The notes beneath the pieces are model-generated. The model was not told the origin of the DNA and made no database searches. It was given only the letters and a program-made list of their open reading frames with translations. A DNA stretch of 16,487 nt. Origin: JAMOAD01 sp023621955 (GTDB lineage Bacteria; Acidobacteriota; Aminicenantia; JAMOAD01). Location of the stretch: NCBI GenBank assembly GCA_035403085.1, contig DAONEM010000043.1:1-16487 (forward strand), read 5' to 3'. Made by a program: the position numbers and the translations under genes. Every line of letters starts with the position of its first letter. Within the stretch, counting starts at the first letter, position 1. Positions 6,735-13,341 of this stretch are shown piece by piece.

Positions 6735-7892
6735 TTATTTAAAGAGTTCCATACCGGAGAATTCCCGGTAGGGGTCGAAGCTCTTCAGAATCTTATGATC
6801 GTCCTCGGAGAGTCTCTTGAGAACGATTCGGGCGGTCAGTTCACCCATCCCTGGGCCTAACATGTAGCCTTGGCCGCAGGCGCCGATGTTGTTGACGAAG
6901 TTGACATACTCCCGGCTCTCTCCGACCAGGGGGAACCCGTCGGGGGTGTTGGGGTATTGTCCCCTCCAAGAACGGCGGACCCGAAGCTGGGCCAACCGCG
7001 GGTAGAGCTCCACCATCCTCTTGGCGACCAGGGGGAAGTACTCCGAGGTGTTGTCGTTGTCAACGCCCAGAATAGCGGGCTCCGGAGTAATGCAGAAGAC
7101 GACCTGCCCCTCGTTGTTCTGGTAGAAGTAGTAGTTCAGCGAGCGCGGACCCGGGCGCATATCGACGATCATCGGTCCCAGAAACCGTTCCACCGGCTCC
7201 GTGATGGCGGCCTCGTGGTTGTCGGGCATGACCGGGAGGTTGAGACCGATCATCTTCCCGATGTCCGCGGCGTAGGCCCCGGCGGCGTTAACGACGGTGC
7301 CGGCGGAGTAAGAGCCCTTGTCCGTGACAACCTCCACGATCCGGTTCCCTTCGGTCTTCATGGCGGTGACCCTCTCGTGAAACCGGTACTCCGCGCCCTT
7401 CTTCAGGCTCTTAAAGTAGAAGGCGTTCGTAGAAAGGAGAGGGGAGGCGCTTCCATCCTCGGGAGAGAAGGTCGAACCCCTCAGCCCCTCCATCCGGATG
7501 CCTGGGGCCAAGACGCTGAGCTCCTCCGGGGAGATCCATCGGATGTTGAGACCGTGGGAGAGTTGGATCTTCATCAGATCCTTCAGCTTCTTCTCGTCCT
7601 TCTCGTTATAGGCCGGGTAGGCGTAACCGTTGCTGAGCCAGCCGATATCATCACCGTTCTTCTCTTTCCAGGTGGAGAAGATCTCAATACTCCTCTGGCA
7701 GACCTTGATCTTGCCGTAGTCGGAGTGGGTGGCCCGGATTCCTCCGATAGCCTTCTTGTTGCTGAGTTGACCGACCGATGCGTTCGGCTCTATGACGAGA
7801 ACCGACGCCCCCGACTCCGCCAGGGCCAGAGCGGTAGGAACTCCCAGGGAGCCGGCTCCGATAACGATTACGTCGTAGTGTTTCTGCGTCAT
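6735..7892 (-). CDS. FAD-dependent amino/imino-acid dehydrogenase, DAO family (SoxB-like)
   Basis: This 385-residue flavoprotein of the D-amino-acid oxidase fold probably oxidises a secondary amine, imino acid or amino acid and passes electrons to the large subunit encoded upstream. The FAD-binding GAGSLG lies at 12-17 and the C-terminal FAD segment GYMLGPGMGELTARIV near 340-355. Length and order match the beta subunits of heterotetrameric sarcosine oxidase and of D-hydroxyproline dehydrogenase. Its ATG overlaps the stop of the upstream gene by four bases (ATGA), and a strong AAGGAGG lies at 7899-7906. There is no signal peptide. Substrate assignment is open; sarcosine, proline derivatives or an opine are plausible. 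Confidence 0.88.
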   Translation of the reverse strand: MTQKHYDVIVIGAGSLGVPTALALAESGASVLVIEPNASVGQLSNKKAIGGIRATHSDYGKIKVCQRSIEIFSTWKEKNGDDIGWLSNGYAYPAYNEKDEKKLKDLMKIQLSHGLNIRWISPEELSVLAPGIRMEGLRGSTFSPEDGSASPLLSTNAFYFKSLKKGAEYRFHERVTAMKTEGNRIVEVVTDKGSYSAGTVVNAAGAYAADIGKMIGLNLPVMPDNHEAAITEPVERFLGPMIVDMRPGPRSLNYYFYQNNEGQVVFCITPEPAILGVDNDNTSEYFPLVAKRMVELYPRLAQLRVRRSWRGQYPNTPDGFPLVGESREYVNFVNNIGACGQGYMLGPGMGELTARIVLKRLSEDDHKILKSFDPYREFSGMELFK

Positions 7893-9970
7893 CTTTCGCC
7901 TCCTTCTTTCATGCCTGCGAAGACGCCCAGGGGGACCTCGACGAAGAGGGGCCTCTTGGTATTGGAAGTCACCTCTTCCAGGGGGACTCCCTCCTCACGG
8001 AAAAGCTGTTTGACCATGAGCTCACAAGTCTTGCTTCCACAGGAGCCCATGCCGGCCCTTGTAACGGCCTTGATCTGGTTGATGTCCCTCACGCCCTGCC
8101 GGATCAGCTCCCTGACCTCTTTGACCTTCACCCTCTCGCAGAGGCAGAGGAAACTGTCATCGGGGGTTCTCTCTGGCATCACGACCTTCTCGAGGGGCTG
8201 AGAGGCCTCTTCATCCTGGATACGGAAGGAGACGACCCTCTTGGCGATCTCACGGGGGACGCGGATCTTCACGAGCTGGGTCTTGATCTTGCTGTTGCTC
8301 TGGACCGTGGAGACTTCGAACTCTCCCAAGAGGTTCCCGTCGATATCCACGCACTTCACACTCTCACCGACCTTCACAGGGTAGTTGAAGACCTCGTAGG
8401 GCACGGTGACCTCCGGAGTCTCAGGGTCCTTCCTGTAGTCTACCAGGGTGATGGCCAGACCTGGGCAGATCAGGACGCACTGGCCGCAGCCGATGCACTC
8501 GCCGTTAAAGACCGGCAACCCCATGAGGGTTCCATCTTTCGTGGAGATCGATTTCTTGGGACAGACCGTCGTGCAGGGGTTGCAGGGGATCTCCTGGAGA
8601 CAGTGGATGTTGGGCATGACCCCCTCTTCAACCTCCGAGAAGGTCTGGGGCTGAACGGCTCCTGGGTGGGACTTGAGAACCTGGGCCTTCTTGTACCACT
8701 CCTCGGGGACTTCCCCGGTAGGGGCGCCGAGGAATCTGGCAACCTTCAACCCGGCGATCTTGCCGTTGAACATGGCCGAAGAGGCTTCGGCTATCTCCAG
8801 GGCGTCGCCGGCGGCGAAGACCGGAATCCCTGCCTTCTCCGTCTCCGAGGTAAACTCATCGATAGAGTTGAGGCCTACGGCGATGAGCAGGGTGTCGCAG
8901 GCAAAGGTCTTCTCCGTGCCGGGGATCGGCCGGAACCGCTCATCCACCTTGACGATGGTCACCGACTCCAGAGTCTCCTTCCCGTTGGCGGAGAGAACGG
9001 TGTGGGATGTATAGATCGGAATACCAAGCCTCTTGATCTTATCGGCATGGACCTTGTACCCTCCACACTGGGGGAGGGCCTCCACGAGACCGGCGACCGG
9101 GATACCCGCCTGGAGGGCGTGGTAACCGGCGATGAGGCCGACGTTCCCGCCGCCCACGATGAAGAGGCGTTGGGAGGGTCTCACTAGGTCACGGTTGACA
9201 AGGGTCTGGAAGGCACCGGCTCCGTAGATACCGGGAAGGTGGTTCCCAGGAAAGCGGAGGAACTTCTCCCTGGCTCCGGCGGCGTTCAGGATGGTCTGGG
9301 GCTTGACGAGTTTATACTCTCCGGCCTTGAGAATCCCGACCTTCTTGTCTTTGAAGACAAAGAGGACGGTGCTGTCGGTCCAAACGGTCAAGTTAGGGTT
9401 CTCGCCCGCCTCTTGGGCCAGCTGGCGGCCGATCTGATTCCCCCTTGTTCCGGCGTGGGAGTCTTCGACGGAACCGAAGAACTTATGGGTCTGGAGGACC
9501 AGCTTCCCACCCAACTCGTTCTTGTCGTCCACGATCAGAGCCTTGATCCCGAATCGGGCCATCTCCAAGGCGGCGGAGAGGCCGGCGGGACCACCGCCGA
9601 TGATGAGAACGGGGACCTCGATCTCCTCTATGTCTTGAATCTCCGCGCCCGCGACTGCCTCAGGGAGACGCGGAAGGCCATCCACGCTTTCAACGACCAT
9701 GTTGCTTTTTACGGCGGTCATACAGGATTTGACGGGAAGGCCGTTGGCCAGAACGAGGCACTTGGAGCACTGCCCGTTGGCGCAGAAGATACCTTGACCT
9801 GTACCGTCCTTGTGGTGGTGACCGAAGACCTTGACCCCGTTGGCCACCAGGGCCGACGAGATCATCTCTCCCTTACGGGCCTTCATGGGCGTCTTGTTCC
9901 AGTAGAAGACAACCTCTGATGGCTCGGGAACAGAGAGGACAGGATGCTCGGTGATACGGTTTGTTATCAT
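7889..9970 (-). CDS. Large Fe-S/pyridine-nucleotide subunit of an amino/imino-acid dehydrogenase (SoxA/HcnB-like fusion)
   Basis: This multidomain redox protein has 693 residues. In order: a 2Fe-2S domain with C63-x4-C68-x2-C71-x11-C83; a disulphide-reductase-like FAD/NAD fold with GGGPAG (125-130) and GGGNVG (273-278) and ending FAAGD (385-389); a two-cluster ferredoxin with C457, C463, C466, C470-P and C492, C495, C498, C502-P; an unrecognised stretch of about 100 residues (505-605) rich in beta-forming residues; and a BFD-like 2Fe-2S domain with C609-x-C611 and C644-x4-C649. It fuses what are separate alpha and gamma subunits in other systems. The folate-binding aminomethyltransferase domain of true sarcosine oxidase alpha is absent, arguing against THF-coupled sarcosine oxidation. 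AGGAG at 9979-9983 precedes the ATG. Confidence 0.88.
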   Translation of the reverse strand: MITNRITEHPVLSVPEPSEVVFYWNKTPMKARKGEMISSALVANGVKVFGHHHKDGTGQGIFCANGQCSKCLVLANGLPVKSCMTAVKSNMVVESVDGLPRLPEAVAGAEIQDIEEIEVPVLIIGGGPAGLSAALEMARFGIKALIVDDKNELGGKLVLQTHKFFGSVEDSHAGTRGNQIGRQLAQEAGENPNLTVWTDSTVLFVFKDKKVGILKAGEYKLVKPQTILNAAGAREKFLRFPGNHLPGIYGAGAFQTLVNRDLVRPSQRLFIVGGGNVGLIAGYHALQAGIPVAGLVEALPQCGGYKVHADKIKRLGIPIYTSHTVLSANGKETLESVTIVKVDERFRPIPGTEKTFACDTLLIAVGLNSIDEFTSETEKAGIPVFAAGDALEIAEASSAMFNGKIAGLKVARFLGAPTGEVPEEWYKKAQVLKSHPGAVQPQTFSEVEEGVMPNIHCLQEIPCNPCTTVCPKKSISTKDGTLMGLPVFNGECIGCGQCVLICPGLAITLVDYRKDPETPEVTVPYEVFNYPVKVGESVKCVDIDGNLLGEFEVSTVQSNSKIKTQLVKIRVPREIAKRVVSFRIQDEEASQPLEKVVMPERTPDDSFLCLCERVKVKEVRELIRQGVRDINQIKAVTRAGMGSCGSKTCELMVKQLFREEGVPLEEVTSNTKRPLFVEVPLGVFAGMKEGGER

Positions 9971-10095
9971 CTTTTAGACTCCTTTCCCAAGGGCTGAACC
10001 CTCCCGATGGGGTACGGCCGGAGAGAGGCTTGGCCCTTCTCCGGTCATCCTTATAATTCTTACCATACCCAAACCGGGGAGTCAATATTTAGTAA

Positions 10096-10116
10096 AAGAA
10101 AAAACTGTTTTATCTT
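10096..10116. promoter_or_regulatory. 21-bp palindrome, candidate operator of the Lrp/AsnC-type regulator
   Basis: The site is centred on T10106: AAAACTGTTTT at 10101-10111 is a perfect palindrome around one base, flanked by AAGA at 10096-10099 and its complement TCTT at 10113-10116, with a single A/A mismatch (10100/10112). It overlaps the first bases of the TTGACA of the regulator's own promoter. Lrp/AsnC proteins bind AT-rich imperfect palindromes of about this size, so autorepression is a natural reading. Confidence 0.55.
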
Positions 10117-10142
10117 GACAAACATTTTCTTTTAAGGATAAT
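10115..10142 (+). promoter_or_regulatory. Promoter of the tandem Lrp/AsnC gene
   Basis: A perfect TTGACA (10115-10120) and GATAAT (10137-10142) are 16 bases apart; TAATAT at 10139-10144 (spacing 18) is an alternative. The predicted transcription start, about 10149-10152, falls at the ATG (10152). AGG touches the ATG and is too close to act as a Shine-Dalgarno, so the mRNA is probably leaderless or nearly so. Confidence 0.65.
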
Positions 10143-10151
10143 ATCCATAGG

Positions 10152-11195
10152 ATGTCAAAAAAAGAAGGGGATTTTTCAACTTTAATAAACGAGAAGAGGG
10201 GGGCGCATTTCCGCCGGGAGATCCGCGATTTCTTCCCCCTCTCCGCCAAAGACAGAGAGATTCTCTACAACCTGAGCCTGAACTCGCGGATGAACTTCAC
10301 CCACCTGGCCGAACTCAGCGGCCTCTCCAAGCAGGTTGTCAGCTATAGGATCAAACAGATGGAGAACCGGGGGGTGATCCGAGGGTACCAGGCCATACCG
10401 AACGTCGCCTTGCTGGGGAAGACCCACTACAGGGTCTTCATCAAGTACGGTTCCCTGGACGACGCCACGGAGATGAAGCTGGTAGAGAGACTTCAAGCCA
10501 TTCCCGAGGTCTCTTGGCTGACCCTCCTCTCGGGAGACTTCGATCTGGAGTTTGTCGTCTGGGCCGACAACGTGCTCGCCTTCGAACGCGTCTACGATGG
10601 AATCATGGCCGAGTTTGGAGGTCACTTCCACGAGAAATACTTCTCCTTGGGCACCCGTGTGGAGTACCTGCCTCTCCGCTTCCTCAGGGACGAGGAGTCT
10701 CCGGCGCCTTCCATGATCTTCGGCGGTGACTTCGACCGCAGAGAGCTCCGCCCCTGGGAGAAATCCCTCCTTCTCCACCTCAACCGCAACGGTCGCCTCT
10801 CCTACCGGGAGCTCGCCAAGATGTGCTCCCTCTCGGAGAAAGCCGTCAAGGAAGGGATCGAAACGCTCACGGAATCGGGGATTCTCCTCGGCTTCGGCAT
10901 CAAGATCAACCCGGGGCTGATCGGATACACCTACAGAAAGGTCTTCCTCCAGCTCTCCGACCCCTCCCCGAAGACGGTCGAGCTCCTCGCCGAGACCCTG
11001 AGGAGAGAGAAGAGTGTCCTCTTCCTCGTCAAAACCATCGGCCCCTACGACTTCGAGTTCGAGCTCCTCACGGAGAACGATGATGAGTTTCGTCAATTCA
11101 TGCGCCGCTTCAGGGCCAAGTTCTCCCAAAAGCTCAAGGCTTTCCAGACGGTCATCTCCTACGATGAGCTCAAGTTCGGAGAGCTCTCCTTCTGA
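10152..11195 (+). CDS. Tandem Lrp/AsnC-type transcriptional regulator
   Basis: The protein has 347 residues, about twice the usual 150-165 of Lrp/AsnC proteins, because the HTH-RAM unit is present twice. Unit one: HTH at about 31-76 (LSAKDREILYNLSLNSRMN ... SKQVVSYRIKQMENRGVI) and an effector-binding RAM domain at about 90-165 (RVFIKYGS ... EVSWLTLLSGDFDLEFVV). Unit two: HTH at about 193-240 (YRELAKMCSLSEKAVKEGIETL) and RAM at about 255-335 (VLFLVKTIGPYDFEFELL). The N-terminal extension of about 28 residues is basic. Transcribed away from the amino-acid dehydrogenase operon, it very likely senses the substrate or product and controls that operon and itself. A siroheme-decarboxylase (NirDL/Ahb) fusion was considered, but the HTH units look intact. 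Confidence 0.88.
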   Translation: MSKKEGDFSTLINEKRGAHFRREIRDFFPLSAKDREILYNLSLNSRMNFTHLAELSGLSKQVVSYRIKQMENRGVIRGYQAIPNVALLGKTHYRVFIKYGSLDDATEMKLVERLQAIPEVSWLTLLSGDFDLEFVVWADNVLAFERVYDGIMAEFGGHFHEKYFSLGTRVEYLPLRFLRDEESPAPSMIFGGDFDRRELRPWEKSLLLHLNRNGRLSYRELAKMCSLSEKAVKEGIETLTESGILLGFGIKINPGLIGYTYRKVFLQLSDPSPKTVELLAETLRREKSVLFLVKTIGPYDFEFELLTENDDEFRQFMRRFRAKFSQKLKAFQTVISYDELKFGELSF

Positions 11196-11341
11196 AGCCC
11201 ATCGGTTTTCCGCGCTCTTCCACCACCGCCCTTTTTCCCCGCCAATATAGACGTCCTCTTCGGATCTGGAGAGGGGGAACAAAACTCTTCCCACTTCGGC
11301 CTTCCTCTTCTTCTCAACCCGGCCTAACCCATCTAGCGAGC

Positions 11342-11377
11342 GAAAGGTGCAACCCCGCAAGGGTAGCGGCCGCTTTC
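11342..11377 (+). other. Predicted hairpin in the non-coding stretch 11196-11438
   Basis: GAAAG (11342-11346) pairs with CTTTC (11373-11377). Inside, GC-A-ACCC pairs with GGGT-A-GC around a CGCAA loop. The rest of 11196-11438 is pyrimidine-rich and shows no gene. The hairpin might be a leader element or decayed sequence; it did not match any riboswitch class I know. Confidence 0.25.
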
Positions 11378-11403
11378 TCCTCCTCTCCCCCTCCACTTCA
11401 TGG

Positions 11404-11409
11404 TATAGT
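11404..11409 (+). promoter_or_regulatory. Possible -10 element before the DUF3795 gene
   Basis: TATAGT lies 29 bases before the ATG with a Shine-Dalgarno in between. No good -35 is found at 16-18 bases upstream. Confidence 0.3.
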
Positions 11410-11438
11410 GGAAGATCTTCAGCAGAGGAGGTGCTTCC

Positions 11439-11777
11439 ATGGAGGAGAAGATCGGCTGTTGCGGAATCCAGTGTCTTCAGTGCCCGGCCTTCATCGCCAC
11501 GAAGAATCAGGATCAGGAACTCCGAAAAAAGACGGCCCAAGAGTGGTCGGCCATGTTCAAGGCGGAGATCCGACCCGAGGACATTCTTTGCATCGGATGT
11601 TGGAGCGACAAGGAGCCTATCTTCGCCCATTGCCGGGAGTGCGACTACCGACTCTGCGCGAAGAAGAGGGGGCTTCCCCATTGCGCCCTCTGTGCGGATT
11701 ACCCCTGCGAGAAGCTTGAACAGTTCTTCCAGATGGTCCCTTCCGCCAAGGCCACCCTCGAAGCCCTCCGGAAGTAG
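11439..11777 (+). CDS. Cysteine-rich DUF3795 family protein
   Basis: This small soluble protein has 112 residues, 12 of them cysteines arranged in pairs: CCGIQCLQC at 7-15, CIGC in the middle, then CRECDYRLC and CALCADYPC. The opening GCCGIQCLQCPAF and the end YPCEKLEQF are typical of DUF3795, a family of unknown function common in anaerobes and thought to bind zinc or an Fe-S cluster. A very strong GAGGAGGTG lies five bases before the ATG. It stands alone and a terminator follows it. No signal peptide or membrane segment is visible. Confidence 0.85.
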   Translation: MEEKIGCCGIQCLQCPAFIATKNQDQELRKKTAQEWSAMFKAEIRPEDILCIGCWSDKEPIFAHCRECDYRLCAKKRGLPHCALCADYPCEKLEQFFQMVPSAKATLEALRK

Positions 11778-11815
11778 GCATCCCCTCCCTTCGCCTGTAG
11801 AGGGAACCACAAGGG

Positions 11816-11867
11816 GAACCTCCGCTCTCGAAAGCCTATAAACGCTTATAAGGAAGGTTCTGTTTTT
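11816..11867 (+). terminator. Rho-independent terminator after the DUF3795 gene
   Basis: GAACCTCC (11816-11823) pairs with GGAAGGTTC (11852-11860) with one bulge. Inside, CCTATAA and TTATAAGG can form a second stem around ACGC. TGTTTTT follows immediately at 11861-11867. Confidence 0.5.
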
Positions 11868-11953
11868 CCTCCCCTTTCTAAGGATTTTCAACCCAGAGAG
11901 GGAAGAACTCCATCGAGTCTAAAGGGTCACCCCTCCTTCATACGGCAAGTCAA

Positions 11954-12001
11954 CTACAAGGGACACTCCTTTCAAACCGTTTGAACGACAACGGACACTC
12001 C
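11954..12001. repeat. GGGACACTCC repeats, copies C and D, at the edge of gap 2
   Basis: CTACAAGGGACACTCCTTTC (11954-11973) is a near copy of the repeats at 97-118 and 3690-3711. A second, ACAACGGACACTCC (11988-12001), runs into the gap. Between them TTCAAACCGTTTGAA (11971-11985) is a palindrome around one base. Repeats abutting the gap suggest that the missing sequence is itself repetitive. Confidence 0.65.
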
Positions 12002-12101
12002 NNNNNNNNNNNNNNNNNNNNNNNNNNNNNNNNNNNNNNNNNNNNNNNNNNNNNNNNNNNNNNNNNNNNNNNNNNNNNNNNNNNNNNNNNNNNNNNNNNN
12101 N
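12002..12101. other. Assembly gap (100 N)
   Basis: This is a second run of exactly 100 N, so its true length is unknown. The left edge is a GGACACTCC repeat; the right edge is 32 bases before the stop of the hemolysin III gene, which is complete. Confidence 0.95.
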
Positions 12102-12133
12102 CAGAGAGAAGCCCGCTTTGAGAGGGATGAGGG

Positions 12134-12781
12134 TCAGGCCAGATAGATCAGGAAACCCATGAAATGGCAGAAGCTCCCACCCAGAACGAAAAGATGCCAC
12201 ACCGCGTGGTGGTAGGGCATCCTCTTCAGAAGGTAGAAGACCACACCGAAGCTGTAGAAGAGACCTCCCAGGAAGAGCCATCGGAGGAGGCCCCCGGGAA
12301 GAATAGCCACCATAGGTTGAAAAGCGCCGACAATGAGCCACCCCATGAGGAGGTAGAGGGCGATGGAGACCCCCCGGTAACGCCCAAAGAAGAAGCTCTC
12401 CCAGAAGATCCCTGCCACCGCCAAGCCCCAGACCGCAATGAAGAGCTCCCACCCCAATTTCCCGCGTAGGGGAATCAGAGTGACCGGCGTGTAGGTCCCG
12501 GCGATCAGGAGAAAGATGGAGAGGTGGTCAACCCTTTGGAAGAACCTCTTCGCCTTGGGCCAGGGGATGGCGTGGTAGAGGGTCGAGGCGAGGTAGAGGC
12601 CGACCAGGGAGATCCCGTAGATGGAGAAACCCAAGATCCGCCAGGGATCCCTCTTCCATGCGGATAAAACCAGCAGGAGGGTCATGGCGGCGACACTCAG
12701 CAGAGCCCCCAGGCCATGGGTGATGGAGTGGACGATCTCCTCCCCGAGAGAGTAGCCCTTCTCCCCCTCCGGTCTCATCAT
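12134..12781 (-). CDS. Hemolysin III / YqfA-type (PAQR family) membrane protein
   Basis: This integral membrane protein has 215 residues and about seven hydrophobic segments. Family motifs present are EEIVHSITHGLGALLSV at the start, STLYHAIPW and RVDHLSIFLLIAGTYTPV in the middle, and AVWHLFVLGGSFCHF at the end. The Ser-x3-His, Asp and His-x3-His type residues match the metal site of the PAQR/CREST superfamily. The frame stays open upstream to 12946, but that part overlaps the preceding gene; MMRPEGEKGYSLGEE is the likely start, its ATG overlapping the upstream TGA by four bases (ATGA). Despite the name, haemolytic activity is not established for most members; roles in lipid or membrane homeostasis are suspected. 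Confidence 0.9.
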   Translation of the reverse strand: MMRPEGEKGYSLGEEIVHSITHGLGALLSVAAMTLLLVLSAWKRDPWRILGFSIYGISLVGLYLASTLYHAIPWPKAKRFFQRVDHLSIFLLIAGTYTPVTLIPLRGKLGWELFIAVWGLAVAGIFWESFFFGRYRGVSIALYLLMGWLIVGAFQPMVAILPGGLLRWLFLGGLFYSFGVVFYLLKRMPYHHAVWHLFVLGGSFCHFMGFLIYLA

Positions 12782-13341
12782 TTTCGAGGGCTCCCCGCCT
12801 TTTGCTTCTGCCGCCTCTCCCGGACGGCCAGATAATCGGAAACCGCCTTTTCCGGTGGGAGGCCAAGCTCCTTGGCCAAGGTCCGGACCATGAGCCTCAG
12901 GTAGGCGTCCGGTGGAAGGGCGTCGTAACTCTCCTCTTCGATACATTGGAGCATGGAGCGGGAGAGCTTCGTCACTAAAGCCAGATCCTGGAGTTCCCGT
13001 CCCCGGGCGACTCGGGCTCTTTTCAAACAGGGCCCATCAACGAGGAGGCTCTCGCCGACACCTTTCTCCACCTCTTCTCTCACGGGGGGAATAAGCCCCC
13101 CCTCCCAGAGGTTCTTCTCCCTGCTCAGGATCTCCTTCACTTTCCGGTAAGCGTCGTCGAGCCTTTCAACCAACCCCCGCCTCGCCTCTTCGCTCCACTC
13201 CCCCTCCAGAGGGAGAACAACCACAGACTCCTCCCCGTAGAGCCTCTTGAGACGGTAGTAAGAGCGTGTGACCTCTTCGAGGGAACAGGAGGGGTCGACT
13301 TCCAAGAGATCGAAAAGTTCCCTCTCCTCACCCTTAACCAT
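12778..13341 (-). CDS. J-like domain / RodZ-type HTH fusion protein
   Basis: This soluble protein has 187 residues. Residues 1-68 have the helix pattern of a J-domain (ELFDLLEVDPSCSLEEVTRSY ... RLDDAYRKVKEIL), but the HPD tripeptide needed to stimulate DnaK is absent; the loop reads LYGEESVVVLPLEGEW. Residues 105-175 resemble the RodZ/HTH_25 helix-turn-helix (LKRARVARGRELQDLALVTK ... YDALPPDAYLRLMVRTLAKELGL). Unlike RodZ there is no membrane segment. Similar fusions next to a MinD-like ATPase occur in Deltaproteobacteria, as I recall. It overlaps the MinD-like gene by eight bases and the hemolysin III gene by four, so the three are translationally coupled. The function is unknown; a localisation or cytoskeletal adaptor is possible. 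Confidence 0.75.
   Translation of the reverse strand: MVKGEERELFDLLEVDPSCSLEEVTRSYYRLKRLYGEESVVVLPLEGEWSEEARRGLVERLDDAYRKVKEILSREKNLWEGGLIPPVREEVEKGVGESLLVDGPCLKRARVARGRELQDLALVTKLSRSMLQCIEEESYDALPPDAYLRLMVRTLAKELGLPPEKAVSDYLAVRERRQKQKAGSPRK

Larger units (their letters stand above)
9971..10151. promoter_or_regulatory. Divergent control region between dehydrogenase operon and Lrp-type regulator
   Basis: This intergenic region is markedly more AT-rich than the rest, above all from about 10050 to 10150. It contains the lrp-side promoter and the palindrome listed separately. For the minus-strand operon a TTGACT is present at 10085-10080, but no good -10 stands at the right spacing (TAAGAA at 17 bases is poor), so activation by the regulator is possible. 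Confidence 0.6.

Noticed and set aside
6870..8201. 443-codon plus-strand frame opposite the oxidoreductase genes
   Set aside because: It is a shadow of the DAO-type and large-subunit genes; the sequence has no recognisable domain and crosses two real genes.
10152..11195. Fused siroheme decarboxylase (NirD-NirL or AhbA-AhbB) instead of a regulator
   Set aside because: Those enzymes are also tandem Lrp-like, but here both HTH units keep normal DNA-binding patterns, no haem genes are near and the gene is divergent from an amino-acid dehydrogenase.
11335..11380. c-di-GMP (GEMM) or similar riboswitch upstream of the DUF3795 gene
   Set aside because: Words such as GGCCTAA and GGTAGCGG recall the GEMM consensus, but their order and the pairing do not form the conserved core.
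10182..11891. Long open frame of 569 codons on the minus strand opposite the Lrp-type regulator and DUF3795 gene
   Set aside because: It is an antisense shadow: the plus strand encodes two clear families here, and the minus translation is a Glu/Leu/Gly-rich low-complexity product without domains, as expected from GC-biased codons read backwards.
12102..12133. Terminator after hemolysin III (AAGC-GG-GCTT on the minus strand)
   Set aside because: The stem is only four bases, has no T-tract and is cut by the gap.
12782..12946. N-terminal extension of the hemolysin III frame to 270 residues
   Set aside because: The extra 55 residues lie inside the J/HTH gene and are not membrane-like; the ATGA overlap at 12781-12778 and the family length of about 215 support the later start.
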